The notes under the pieces were generated by a model. It was not told where the DNA came from and searched no databases. It saw only the letters and a list, made by a program, of their open reading frames with translations. Positions 34,780 through 48,207 of a DNA stretch of 64,000 bases are shown one piece after another. Where the stretch lies: positions 1,253,766 to 1,317,765 of the forward strand of contig NW_022985171.1 of assembly GCF_010093535.1 (NCBI RefSeq), in the 5' to 3' direction. A program made the translations under genes and the position numbers. The stretch comes from Lindgomyces ingoldianus. Its lineage: Eukaryota > Ascomycota > Dothideomycetes > Pleosporales > Lindgomycetaceae. Position 1 is the stretch's first letter, and each line of letters begins with the position of its first letter.

Positions 34780-37735
34780 ACATTGCACCCTACGAATGAG
34801 GACGATTGAGGGTGAATGTGCAGAAAAGAAGGATACCATGAACGAACGAACGAACGGTCAAGGGAACAAGAAAGTACGGATATCACAACATGAAATTGGA
34901 CTTACGACCTTACGACGACCTTCACAACCATCTTTCCTTCCCCTGCCCATGTCTTTCTTTCATCAAAAATTCGATTCAGAAATGATATAACTACAAAACC
35001 CATGCAGTCAGGATTAGCGATCACGGGAGGAGTTCTTATGTTCTGAAGGCTGAGTAGGCTTTGGGACTTTGTTTTCTTTATTGTTTCACTTCTTATGTAT
35101 AGCAATCAAAAGCCCAATTACCATACTGAATGGTTCGATTTAGTATTATTGCAGTTGTGTGAATTGGTCAAAGTTCGTCTCCAGGTCGACGAATCGAAAC
35201 TGTCCACCTGCTCCAATCGCTGATTAATAATGGGATTTCGCACACGCAGCAGCCCCCAAAATGTACCCGCATTCCAGATCCCAGGAGGAAGCCGATTTAA
35301 ATTACTGCCTTAAATTAACTCGCAGCATACCTACTCTCTTGTCTAGCGTATCCTAAAAGAATTCTTAACACAGCAAAGCCTGTAGAACACTCATTTTCCC
35401 ACGTAATAATCACAAGGCAAACTGCTGCCTCCCTCCAAACCCACCCTCCTCTCACTCTGCTGATGTCTATTTGGGGCCAAAAGTTTGCAGTGTACGACAA
35501 CAGAAATTTCACTGACCTGCCCACCTCGATCCCACCTACTCCTGCACCTACGCCACATCTCCTGACACATGTTCCCAAATCCACACACTTACATCTCTAA
35601 TCTTGATCTCCGACTCCGACTCCGACCTCCCTATCTCACCCGCCTGCCTATCAATTCCCCAATTAATCCACCCGCATTTCACTCACTCACCACTGTAAGC
35701 TGGCTTACTTCGGCTCTCCCCTCTCAATCTGACACCCCAACCAACTCCGCATCGTATCCGTAAGTCCTGCACACACAGACATTATCTGCCCGCATCTGCC
35801 TGCATATCGGTGACCGACGCACATGGCAAAACGGTCGCTCAATCACGCATGCGCCAAATCACCCCTCCCCCATGTAGAAAATAGGAGTTTGCGCAATCCG
35901 CTTCTGTCGTTGAACCCCGAACAGTTCCAGGGTCCGAGATTTCGGGACCTGGTACGGGAGGGTTCGGCAACGGGAGCGCACGTGGCTTGAGGGTGTGGTG
36001 CGGTGGCGGGAGGAAGGCAAGGGAGAAAGGGGGGAGAAGGGGTTGAAACATTGTGATTCATGACATGAACATCCGACTGTTTGAAGATCGAAGATCTGAT
36101 GTTTAAGGTTCTGCAGATGTGTCTTGAACAGGCAAGCCTGGAAATTCGACACGACACACAACACGAAGGGGTGAGAGGACAGATTCTGGTTATCTTTCTT
36201 GACCGCAGAAGTAGACATAAATCTGTATCCTGTCAACACCTTGGAGAATGATGGAGGCTGGCTGGGTTCATAGCGTAGATCACTCTGTTTTGTGTAGTAC
36301 AACTTGACATGCTGTACCTGTGGATGGTGATTCTCGTACGATCCACCGCTTTGCACACACAGGCGAGCAGAATCTGACTCTCTCTCTCTCTCTCTCTGAG
36401 CTGAGCTCTACTTAATAAAGCGCAAGCTCTTTGAGCCAGACACGCAAAAGGGTTGTCTGCTTAGTCAGCTTCACTTCTTCATGACAAGCACCGAAAACTT
36501 GGAATGCGAAACTGTAATTCTCCTATCATAATCACCACACTATCTTCCCTTCCACTCTCTACTCTCCCATCTCTCCATCTCACCCCTCGCTCGAGCTCTC
36601 TCCCATTCTGACAGGTCTCCACGCCATCGCTATGATGCTTCTATCCACCCAACCCTCGAACTCCCCCCACCTTCGCCATCCTCTCTCCAGAATATCGCAA
36701 AAGCCCTAAGACCGTATAAAACCGAGGCCACCCATCCGATCCCAACAATATAAAAAAGATGTGTAATATGGAATTCAAAAAGAAGCCGGCTCTCGGCTAC
36801 TACAGTGCTATGCTGTCCAAGAAACGAAAATTTCCAAACCGAGTGCAGGAGTGACAAAACTGCCGCTAAGCAACTGATTTAAGGTTCTAGTCCTTCCACT
36901 CGTCCTCAAGTGAGTGTGCGACCGGTAGGAATCGAATCGAAGGAGCGCATGGATGTGTGTTTCGTGCGTGCACGGTATGTCGTAGATTCGGTAGATAAAT
37001 GTCGGATTGAAGGAGACAGTGCGGGACGATGTGGGTGCGCGGTCGCGGTTTCCAAAATGAACTATGACTCTTTCACTCCACCCACCGCCAACCACAGAAA
37101 GCAAAAACACAAAAAGGAACACCAGCGAAGACTGACTCAGCAGAGAGAGACTGAGTTTAACGTACAGTGCACCCACCACCAACAAAGCGCACCACCAGAA
37201 CAAAAAACACAGCTCGAGGTCGAGGCCAAGGCAACCTAAGTTGGTATTAGGAAACAGTCGAAGCCAGGTATGTGAGGCAAGCAATCGCAATCCGATCCGA
37301 CCCAAAACTTTTTCCAGAGAGCGCAAGCAAAGGCCTTCGAAACCACCTGCTCTCAAACCCACAGAAGAGAGGAAAATGGGTGACTTGACAAGGAAAAGTG
37401 AAATTGGTATGTAAAATCCCAAGAAATATGACTCCAATAAACGCCAATGCTGCGCTCGCCATGAGAAATACGAGGCAATGATGTTGTGGCCCAAACCCAA
37501 TTCATGAAACCCAAGGATATGTCGAATGACACGGTAATGGATACTTTCGTGATAACTCGTGTCTGATATGGTTGCGGTATTAGGTGGTGTAAGCAGAGAG
37601 GCGGAAAGAGGCTATGCACAGGCGACGTGTGTCCTCGTCGGTAGTCGAGCAGGCGTAGGGGTGGCGTGTATAGCTTCAGAAATCATTCGTCAGCTCGTCT
37701 CAGCTACCTGAAGCCGGGGTGTGAGTGTGTCGAAG
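34780..37735. other. long intergenic stretch
   Basis: About 3 kb without a gene I can support. A CGAA repeat follows the small gene near 34843, and a CT dinucleotide run lies at about 36379-36398. Several minus-strand frames (for example 35839-36356 and 36808-37500) are open but show no family motif. The last few hundred bases are the 3' flank of the G-alpha gene. Confidence 0.35.
36379..36398 (+). repeat. CT microsatellite
   Basis: About ten uninterrupted CT units. A simple repeat with no assigned role. Confidence 0.8.
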
Positions 37736-39067
37736 TTATAGAATGCCTGAGTCTTTCAATGCGTTCTGTAATATGGTTTCCTTCACTGCCGCGAATACAA
37801 GTCGGATGTTTGATGTGTCGGTAGCTTGTGTTAGACTTGCATGTATTAGCTCAGTGGACGCAATTCACACCACCAGAACTTACTGAGGGTACAGATTTAG
37901 GTGCGCCCGATTCACTTGATTGAATCTCCACAGTAGGTATTTGGCCGCACGATTCACGTCGTTGCCTCCAGAGTAGTCAGGGAAGTAATTCCCTAGAGGT
38001 GATCTCGAGAGTTTTGCCTTGAATAGATCAACCTTATTTAAGAACAGGATTATACTCGTCCGCATAAACCATCGGCTGTTGACTACAGAGTCAAACAGTA
38101 CTAGGCTTTCCATCATTCGGTTCTAATTACACATGTCAGTAGTAGCATCTAAGAAGACCCTTGTCGGAGACCGTACCTGGGATGATTCCTCCAGTAGAAC
38201 CTGGTCGTATTCGCTCAGGGCCACGCAAAATATGATTGATGTGACGTTTTCGAAACAATGTATCCATTTCTTGCGCTCGCTCCGTTGACCGCCAACGTCG
38301 AACATGCTGTAGTTTCAAATTAGCCGAAGCAACCGGGTAGGATCCAAGTGGGTCCACGTACTGTATACTCAATTGTCCCATTGTAAAACGAGTTTCGTAT
38401 ATACCAGTCGTCTTCGTACGCGCTCGCAGCACATCGGATTCTATGGGGATGTAGTTGGGGTCCGATATCCGGTTTACTTCGTCGAAGAAACTAGGAGACA
38501 CTTAGTGGGCAGCAAGGCTGCAGAATAGAAGGAGACATACTATGGCGCCGAGTCCATAAGATAGAACTCGCTCGAGTGCTCAAGCACTTTGGGTATGCAG
38601 GGGTCTCGCCAGACCGCCGTGACTGCTTGTCCGACCCGCACTTCCAGCGGCTTCTCGGGGTCTGGGTCCACCGTGTATTCGAGCAGATATTTACAGTGCT
38701 CGTCATTTCCAGGATCTTCGGTCTCGATATCGAACTGTCGCATGGCTCCTATCAGAGCTTTTGCGCAGTCGATGACGTTCTTGTATATGGTGAGACGGTA
38801 CATGGCGAGTTCTTCCTGCGTGTACCCGTTCTGGTGGATGATCTTCATCTGCTTGACAATGGTGGACTTGCCGCTCTCGCCCGACCCTGGAGTGAGTCGT
38901 GTTAGTATGCCTCAGGCTGGTCGGATAGGTGTCAGCTGCTTACCCAGGAGCAGGATTTTGCATTCTCGTCGTAGCCGGCGCGAGTCTTCCTCGAGCTTGC
39001 GATCGATGGCCTGGCTCCGTTTCTTCTGCTCGGCATCCTCGTTATTGGTGCTCATGCAGATGCCCAT
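37736..39067 (-). CDS. G-protein alpha subunit, group III (GNA-3/GanB type)
   Basis: Heterotrimeric G-protein alpha subunit that couples nutrient-sensing receptors to cAMP signalling in fungi. Six exons (38944-39067, 38541-38886, 38362-38490, 38177-38306, 37884-38122, 37736-37835) give 355 residues. MGICMS carries the myristoylation Gly2 and palmitoylation Cys4. P-loop GSGESGKS at 42-49; switch I around RTKTTGIYE; switch II DVGGQ with catalytic Gln207; NKVD in FLNKVDLF. The N-terminal helix ([30 protein letters not shown]) matches the GNA-3/GanB group and not group I, from memory of those families. The C-terminus is LKDSGIL, with Ser and no Cys at the fourth position from the end, so the pertussis-toxin Cys of group I is absent. 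Intron 1 has a clear CTAAC branch site. The gene diverges from the Hog1-type kinase across 3 kb. Confidence 0.96.
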
Positions 39068-42062
39068 TGTGCCTGGCGTTGGCTGCGGCTCGCGGCCGCG
39101 GGAAGGAGGGAGAGGTCGGGCGGGGACAAAGATGGAGCGCTCGGCTCAGCACCGCGACAGGGGAATATGGTCGTCGGATCGATGATGGAGAGAGACAGCG
39201 GTCTCACGGGGGGATGCCGGGCGACGGCGCAGCGATGTGGGCGGCGCGCGGGCGTGGATGTGTGGTGTGGACGTGGTTGAGGTCGGCGAGCAGGCGTCTT
39301 CAGCCTCGAGGGAGGGGGGCGGAGACAGAGCTGCTGTTTGGGTTGTGCTGGTGCAGTAGCTGCGGGCGTCCGCTGGAGTCGCGATAGAGGCCCGCTCGGT
39401 GGTGGGTAGGTGGAGGGGACCGGTGCGTTCTGGGTATTGAAAGGTTGAGGCGAGCCCTGTGTCTGGAGGTGGACACAGGTGGCCGGGGCTGATGGATGAT
39501 CCGTGCGCGGGCACCAGCTCACTCTTCACGGCGGGATATCAGCGCAACGGGTCGAGCGCAACGGCCATCCGCGAGCGTGGGGATGCGTGGTCGTGGGCGG
39601 CGAGGGCGATGACCGAAGACAGCACGACGCACGACGATGCTACTTCGATGCTCGGAGGGTACAGTCGCAGTCGCTGCAGTTGCTGCTCCTGGGAGGGCAG
39701 CCGCTCGCGGGCTCACTGGCTCAGCCTCCTTTGCTCAAGGCTCAATTTCTGTCAACCAACCAACGAGGGCTGCATCGACGGTTTGCTGCGCGGGCACAGC
39801 TGCTGGCAGAGCGAGGCACGCGTGGCAGGCTGCGGTGAACAGAGTGTCAGAGTTCGAGTGTGAAGAGAGAGTGAATGTCGATGATGAGCAGGAGCGGCGT
39901 GTTGTGGCAGACTGCATCCCCTCTCAGCCGTGTGCCCGTTGCGATTGGAGCTGGTGCGTCCACAGCTCGTCCAGGCCAGAGTCCCACGACTAGGCCTTTG
40001 TGCATTGCAACTCGAACTGCTGCTGGACTGCCTCATCTCAACCCGCAATTCAACTGCCTCGGGCATTCATGCACCCCAGAGACTGTTGTTTCGCCCGCCG
40101 GTACTCGTCTGTACCTGTTCCATTTACCCTCCCTCCACCTCGTGCAGACCAGAATCCGGGTGAACAGCTCCAGACATGTGCTGCGCTCCAGCCCGTCCGG
40201 CATCTCGCTGAGGTGATAGCCATGCCCCGGCGCGAAAGCTCTTTACTACTTACTTCTCACGCCGTCTAGCTGCAATCGGTGACGACGGCCCTTTGCCGTC
40301 CAAACCATTTTCTAAATTAAGGAGCGCACCTTCCACGATGCTGAGATTGCCCTTTAATCGTCCCCCACCGACAGCCCGGCCCCCACCGTCCGTCCAGATG
40401 TGCCACCACCACCGCCCCAAGAACATCTAACATCTCTGTGCGACGGTATAAGGCTTACCTTCAGCGACAATAATTTACCTCGCATTTACTTACGGGCAGA
40501 CGCAACTCGTGCTTACCAAATTCTCCGTCCAGACCAGCGGGCCATGCCATTCCCACCTACCGGATAGTGGCATCAGCTCCAGTCCCCTTCATTCATGCGA
40601 AGCTTAGCTGCAAATCATCCAAAAGCGTGAACGTCGCCATTGCCCTCCCACAGAAATAGCGACCGCCATCCCTTGGTCCGATACCTGTGGCCACCAAACT
40701 GCACAGCGAGCCACAACCGCCAGTGACAGGAACTGTCATGTGTTTGAGATGGACGAGCACCGCGGCGTCCGGCGCGACGGGTTCCGATGTGAACGTGCTG
40801 CAGGAGGATTGCCATGTGACGGCCAGCTCCTCTCGAACCCACTTACGGATTACACGCAGGCTCACAGCAAACGCTTCAGGCTGCCTCGTGGTTGTGACAC
40901 AGCTTAAGCCTGGTGGAGGATCTTTGCAAAGGCATTGCCGCATTGCTTGCCTTTACATTGCGTGCATGGCTCGGAGCCGCAGTCCAATCAGTGGGCGGTT
41001 TTGTTTCTTCTGCGGAGGACGGTATGTGGGCGCCTCCTGCGGAAAATTGACAGAGAGGATTCGAACTGTCAATCTTCTTTGCTAGAATTAGCCCGAGTGG
41101 TAAGAGGATGCTGAGTTTTTGTCTAAAAATCAAATCCCTGTCGTGCTCTGCCTGTTGTGCCAGTAGGGTGCTAACACGCTGTGTGAAGCTGGGTTTGGCC
41201 TCTGCCCCGCAGCCGAGCCCAGCCTCGCTGCCGACGAGGTTGGCTGGCACTGCTGGCTGGTTTGGCGTTTGTGTTCGACTTGCGCAATCCATTATACATA
41301 GAAAAACAAAGTGAGTGTGCCCCAAGACTTTCCTGAATAACAGTCAAGGCCTCGAGGCAGACGTACTTGCAAATGTCCCTGTCGCCACCCAGTGTGCGGG
41401 AGAGACCGCCCTATTTGGGCGCACGGGGCATTCCATGGCATGAAAAATTCCGGTTCTTGAAAAGCGTTCGGCAAGCCACTTTGTGGCCTTTCCCATATGG
41501 CAATCAGGCTATGACGTAGGTTCTTCTGCAGTGGCATTCAGGTTTTACCATCACGAAGTGTGAGACGTAGTACCCCTCTTGAAGACGATCTCTCTTTGCA
41601 TTCACTCTGCCCTCCTCCCTTCCACCCATATAAATACCTTCATCTTATCTCGCTTTGGCAGTGATCTTCACCATCCACCCGCCACAGTCCCGTCACTCGT
41701 CGTCCCCTTCACTTCGCGTGCTCCGCTGTCCCCAGGTCAAAGAAGCCGCCCCATCCCATACTGGAGCTCTACGGTGTCAGCGTCCACCGTGTCTGTCGCC
41801 CGCAAAGTCGTGCGCTAGACGTGTCATTCGCCTTAGAACCGTCTTTCTTCTAGTCTGCAGCCAGCCTCCCCAGGTCTCGCTGCTGCACCACTCCCAATTC
41901 CTGTAGATTGAGCTAGCGGCGCGCGCAAACCGGCTTGCTCCAAGAGGCGAGAAGAACCTGAACAGGGCCGCCCACAATAGTCGCGACACCTCTACCCGCC
42001 GCACACCGCGCCCCTGGCTTCCATCACCCCCTATCGCACACTCAACGCGCTCAACCTCCACT
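39068..42062. other. divergent 3-kb region between G-alpha and MAPK genes
   Basis: No convincing gene. The first kilobase is GC-rich with Pro/Arg-rich chance frames and probably contains the G-alpha leader and promoter. Around 41050-41130 short tRNA-like words occur on both strands but do not fold into a tRNA. The final 430 bases form the ATG-free leader of the MAPK gene. Confidence 0.4.
41629..41636 (+). promoter_or_regulatory. TATA box of the Hog1-type MAPK gene
   Basis: TATAAATA is located 434 bases upstream of the MAPK start codon. No ATG occurs between it and the start codon, which supports a long, unspliced or simply structured leader and the chosen start. Confidence 0.55.
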
Positions 42063-43534
<1,472 letters not shown>

Positions 43535-44240
43535 TCGAAGTAATCGAGGATATTGAAACGGGATGCTATGCATGATGGACCGAAACTCTTCCCAAAGGCA
43601 TAAAGGTCTGTCCCTGAGTTTGGCGCATGACGCTCCCAGTGCAGGCTGGACTGATATCCCTCGATCAAGGCCCATTGCGCGTAGGGAGATGGGTTGTATT
43701 TTTGGCTTTAATTCATTCGGAGGTATTTATGGGCATGATCGGCGAAGTGTGTTTACGGAGATAACTCCCCGGTAAAGGCGACAGATTCCGGAAATAGGGG
43801 GGAACTTTTTCTTCGTTGGCCTACACCATGAATACTGCATCGCCCTGATCCTTTGTTCCCATCTATGTTCCAATCTTTCTTCGTTGGCAGAAGAAATAAT
43901 GACACGAAACCTTTGCACGCCCACGTGAATACTCGCTTGGCACTTTCCAAGGTGAGCTGCGGATGCTGTATCACTGCAGAATATCCCATGACATCTACCC
44001 ACAAGGATAGCCAGGCCAGTTCAGCAGACCCAGGACCGTGAGGATTTCGGATCTTTGCGGTGAAGCGTGGTGATGTGTTGCCAGGATTACGAAAGCGGCT
44101 TAGCGGCATCTGGGCAGTAGGGCTGAAGATGAGCTTTCAACATCCACGACAGCCGAGTCTAACCTTAATCTCCCCGTCTCCATGGACCCCCTCTTCCCTC
44201 ACACCCCTCTCCGACGATAGCACCATTTTCTAGAGTAGAC
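43535..44240. other. intergenic between MAPK and AVL9
   Basis: 3' flank of the MAPK gene and promoter side of AVL9. No gene or repeat recognised. Confidence 0.4.
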
Positions 44241-46782
44241 ATGGCGCCTTTTACTCCAATTGTCTGCATCGTGGATTTCCACCACGCGAGGTCAGTTGAA
44301 GCGGTGAAGTGGCTGCCGACCTGGCCCTTTTTTGGTAGAGGGGCTAATAAATGTATGCAGGGGCCCGGAAGTGGAAACTTGGCTGGGTGTGGAAGAAGGG
44401 ACTGATCCCGCGACCGATAATGAGTGGCCTTTGCTGCCGTTCATGGCGTTGAGCGACGGTGCGCACACGTATGTCTGCATCTCCCATTACCCCTTTAGGC
44501 CACGCCTGCCTCTAGCCATGCGCGGGCCTCTTCATCTGCATAGATGTAACTATGGCTAACTCTGAGACAAATAGCTCCACCGAGGATTTCTCGTACTTCA
44601 CGTTAAGACACGAAGAAACGGACACTCACCCTGCGACGAGCCTGTTCGGAATCTCGTGCACCCGCCAATTAGACGCGAACCAGTTGATAAATAGACCACC
44701 GGATGTCACAAGGAGTACGGTGCAGAAAGCTGTTGTAGTTATTAGCGATAGTCCGCAACATTTTGGCGCTGTCAAGGCGAAACTTGGGGCCGTGACGGGA
44801 GCGTGGTTTGCGCAGAGGTAGGTTGGGTGTACACCGCTTGGGGGTTTTCCATTTGAGACTTGGTTGAAAGAAGGTCAAACGACTGACCGGTTTATAGGGA
44901 TTTCACAGATTTGGAGATTATGCAGCGGTTTCAGGAGAGTCTGTCGACACTACTAAAGAATCAGGAGGGGGAGATGGACCATTACTTCGGTATATATCAT
45001 AGAGAATAATCAAGATGAGGCTAACTGGTCCAGGGATATCGCTACGGGAACTGATCCACGAGTTCAAGTGGCAAACGCTCGTTCTTTTCAAATGTGCTTT
45101 ACTTCAACCCAAGGTACATAAACCCCACCGTTTGATTCATATCACAAGCTAATGAGAAGGCAGATGCTCTTTTTCGGTTCACATTGTGAGAGATTATGCA
45201 TGATGCAATTCGCTCTTATTTCTCTGATACCCGGCCTTATCCGCCACCTTCAAGATTCCGCTGACCCTAAGTTCAATTCTTACGAGGAGACCCTCGTGCA
45301 GCCTACGTCGCTTAAAACTTCTGAACGAGCCTCATGCAAGTATATGACTATACTAGAAGGCTAGCCATGTTAACGGTTCTTAGTGCTCGCTTACATGGGC
45401 CTTCCACTTCAATTGTTCGGAAGTGGCTCATTATTTGGCCCTTATACACCGCTCCAGCAACTCGACATGCTTGCCGACCACGGAACAAAGTCATATATTG
45501 TGGGCTCAACCAACTCGCTACTCCTTCAACAGAAGGATCGGTATAGTGATATACTTATAAACCTCGACGAACACACCATAGGCATTACTTCACCCTCACT
45601 TCGCAGCGCGCTCGCCCTATCAACCCCAGACAGGAGATTCATAGACTTCCTCACACAAACCGTCAACGATACCTGGGACGAGACAAATCCTGGCCGCCCA
45701 AAAGACCACGGCTATGCCGGCAGCGAAGAGTTTATCCGCATGCAATTTGAAGAATACCTCCTCGCTATGCTAAGCGCCGTAAAATATAAACTCTACATGG
45801 AGAAAAACAAAGAAAACGAAAACTTCATCTCAGACTTCGAAGGCGATCCCTCAACCGAGTTCTCACATGAATGGGTCGATGCATGGATGCGAACCGAGAA
45901 CTTCCGCGTCTGGAATAAATTCACCGACTCCCACCTCTTCGACATAGTAGACCCTAAGCATCCGTTTTCAGGAGGCTTGACAATCGACGATGTGCAAAGA
46001 CGTCTAGCGCAGTACGCCTCCCTCTTTTCCCTTCTATCCCCATGATCTTTCCCATTCCCATTCAACTAAGCAATCAATTCAGTCTTTTCTCCGATTCCAC
46101 GTTTCACATTATTACCTTTAGCGTCTGTGTACTGATCGTCGCGTGGCGCTATGCAGGCAGGTAGCAGAAATGCACCTCGACGAGCGGTTGCAAAACTCAC
46201 GCGAGGCGATTGGGAAACAGCTCGCCGTCGGCCAGAAAAAAGTCTCGTCGGCTTTTAATAATCTATGGGCGGAGATGGAGGCCATGCGTGAGGCGCAGAG
46301 GAAGAAGGCGGAGGAGGCTAGAGCGGCGAAGGGTAGTGAACCACCGAGTCCAAGTACGGAGAAGTATGGGCGATGTGAGTGCTTTCTATTACCCACATTG
46401 TGCTAGATGTGAATTTAATTGCGAATGCCTAGTCCCAAAAGCGCCCGACCTTTCTCACGCCCAAGCAAATATCCAGGCAGCATCCACGCGCGCTGGCGCC
46501 TATCTCTCCTCTTGGGGCGTCTGGGCGAGCGAAAAAAAGAAGGGGTGGGGGAAAAGCGCGAATTCGACACCACTATCTTCTCCACCAGCTACAGATCCAA
46601 CGCCTGGGGATTTGAAGCGCGCGGAGGAGTTCCGGAGGGAGAAGGCTGGGCTCGGCGGTGGTGCACCGCTTTCGAGTGCAAAGACAGCACCTCCGGATGT
46701 TGAGGTGGGGGAGATGAAGAGGGAAAGTGTGTTCTTTGATGCCGAGAAGGGGAATGAGAGGAAGGCTAAGGAGGCTCTGTAG
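44241..46782 (+). CDS. avl9: late secretory pathway protein AVL9
   Basis: AVL9-family protein, related to DENN-domain proteins and acting in exocytic vesicle formation at the late Golgi in yeast. Nine exons (44241-44290, 44361-44468, 44575-44817, 44898-44989, 45034-45113, 45164-45335, 45384-46011, 46157-46374, 46433-46782) give 646 residues. The N-terminus IVCIVDFHHARGPEVE..W and PLLPFMALSDGAH..EDFSYFTL is the family hallmark. The central part has LFGISCTRQL, AVVVISDSPQHFG and LLAYMGLPLQLFG..LFGPYTPLQQLD. The C-terminal third is a charged coiled coil (around residue 480-540) and a Ser/Pro/Lys-rich tail. Intron 6 starts with GC (GCAAGT) and not GT; only this splice keeps the conserved frame. 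All other introns are GT-AG. Confidence 0.92.
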
Positions 46783-48207
46783 AGGAATGGCAGGCCGGGT
46801 GAGATTTGCACGCGGACTTTGAGACTTTGTGAGATATGGTGTTGGTTTAATGAATGATGACTAGATGCTATGTCGATGCCCTCTTGATGGAACGTTGGTG
46901 GTAATTTAGGGAATCTCTAGAGCTGGGCTTGGAGAGGGGAGCGTGGTGCATAGCGTTGGAAATGAACTGAATTGTAAGGAGGAATTTATGCTATTCATGG
47001 CTTTGGGTAGTCTGAATCCTCTTATGTGGCGTCCCTATATTCCCTTCACCCTTAGAAGCAAGTAAAATGAAGACTCTGGTAAGTATCAACTCCATTATCT
47101 CAGCAAGCTCAGACAGGATGGGGAGAGAAGTGGCAAGCCCCTGCTAGTCAACGCGAACCCTAGCTAGTAGCCTTAGAAGCGTAAGCCCTATCTCTCTAGC
47201 TAATAAAAGTGTAAGAAAGGCTTTTTTTCTCTAGCTATTTAAAACCCTTTTAACGTACCTCACAGGTGTGCCGGCCACTCTGCTAAGACCCTACTAAATC
47301 CACACCCTATTCTAGCCTGTAATAGCACTATTTAGTCCTGTAAGGCGTAGTATTGCGTTCTATACTATTTGTAACGAGGTTGTAATGAGGTAGGCACCCT
47401 GCCTCATTACAAAAAGGTGCGAATAATCAATTAACAGTTAATTCTTCGCATAGAATAGTATATATACCTGTCGAGCGTAAGGACTATCTCAGCCTTATAT
47501 TTGTAGTTTTAGAGACTCAATAGATTGCTAAAGCAGCTTAAATGCTTATAATTTAGCCTTTTTAGACTACTAGAAGTATTTAACCTTTCTTATTAGTGTT
47601 AAAGGCTAATTAGTAGATACATTGTTAAGTACAAGAAGCAGAAATTTTGTTAGAATAGACTGTTCGCTTGTGTGGACCGCTCGCTTGTGAAATACGTTAC
47701 TTTAAGTTGCTTTATAGTTTTTGCTGAAATAGAGGATAAAGCAACCTTGTCTTTGTTACTAGCGTACTCTGTGCATGCAGCTAAGACAGAGGACAAGACA
47801 AATTATAAGTCTATGTTGTGATAGGCTTCATAGCCGAGATCGTCATTCATCCTATATGGGTTCGCTCATCCAATAGGAGGGTTCTTCAGCGTCCGGGGTT
47901 CCTATCGAATCGTCATTCGTAACAAGGCTCAACTATCGATGTCCGAACAGTCCCATTTCGGGTAGACTGAGGTGCAATCCATTTCATGCAACTTCCTAGT
48001 AGACTTGAAAAATTATGCTCTTCACCCCACCTGCGCTCATTGGCATACCTTGTACTCTCTCCGAATCCGCTTGGGACGGGATTTTAAGGGGCGGTCTGCT
48101 CTAGGCTGGTTGGATAGCCCGCGCGTCTGAGTTATCCCCACTCGTCGTGTTACATCCTGATAGCGGAACCTATTAGCTCGAGCGAGACAGGTGTCGGAAT
48201 TGAAAAC
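46783..48207. other. AT-rich repeat-like spacer
   Basis: No intact gene. From about 47150 the sequence becomes AT-rich with many TAG/CTA words, typical of RIP-affected DNA. The segment contains a hairpin (listed separately), a TATATATA word near 47460, and AT-rich sequence up to about 47800. It may be the remains of a transposon end, but I cannot define borders. Confidence 0.4.
47381..47411. repeat. perfect 10-bp inverted repeat (hairpin)
   Basis: TGTAATGAGG at 47381-47390 and CCTCATTACA at 47402-47411 form a perfect palindrome around an 11-base loop. A near copy, TGTAACGAGG, lies 11 bases upstream. Could be a transposon terminus or a stem-loop; no function shown. Confidence 0.6.

Noticed and set aside
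39052..39863. Pro/Arg-rich open frames upstream of the G-alpha gene
   Set aside because: The DNA is GC-rich so stops are rare; several overlapping frames are open on both strands and none has a family motif.
41045..41135. tRNA gene(s): a GTTCGAATCC-like word on the minus strand and an AGTGGTAAGAG-like word on the plus strand
   Set aside because: I could not pair an acceptor stem or place an anticodon arm on either strand. At most these are tRNA-derived fragments.
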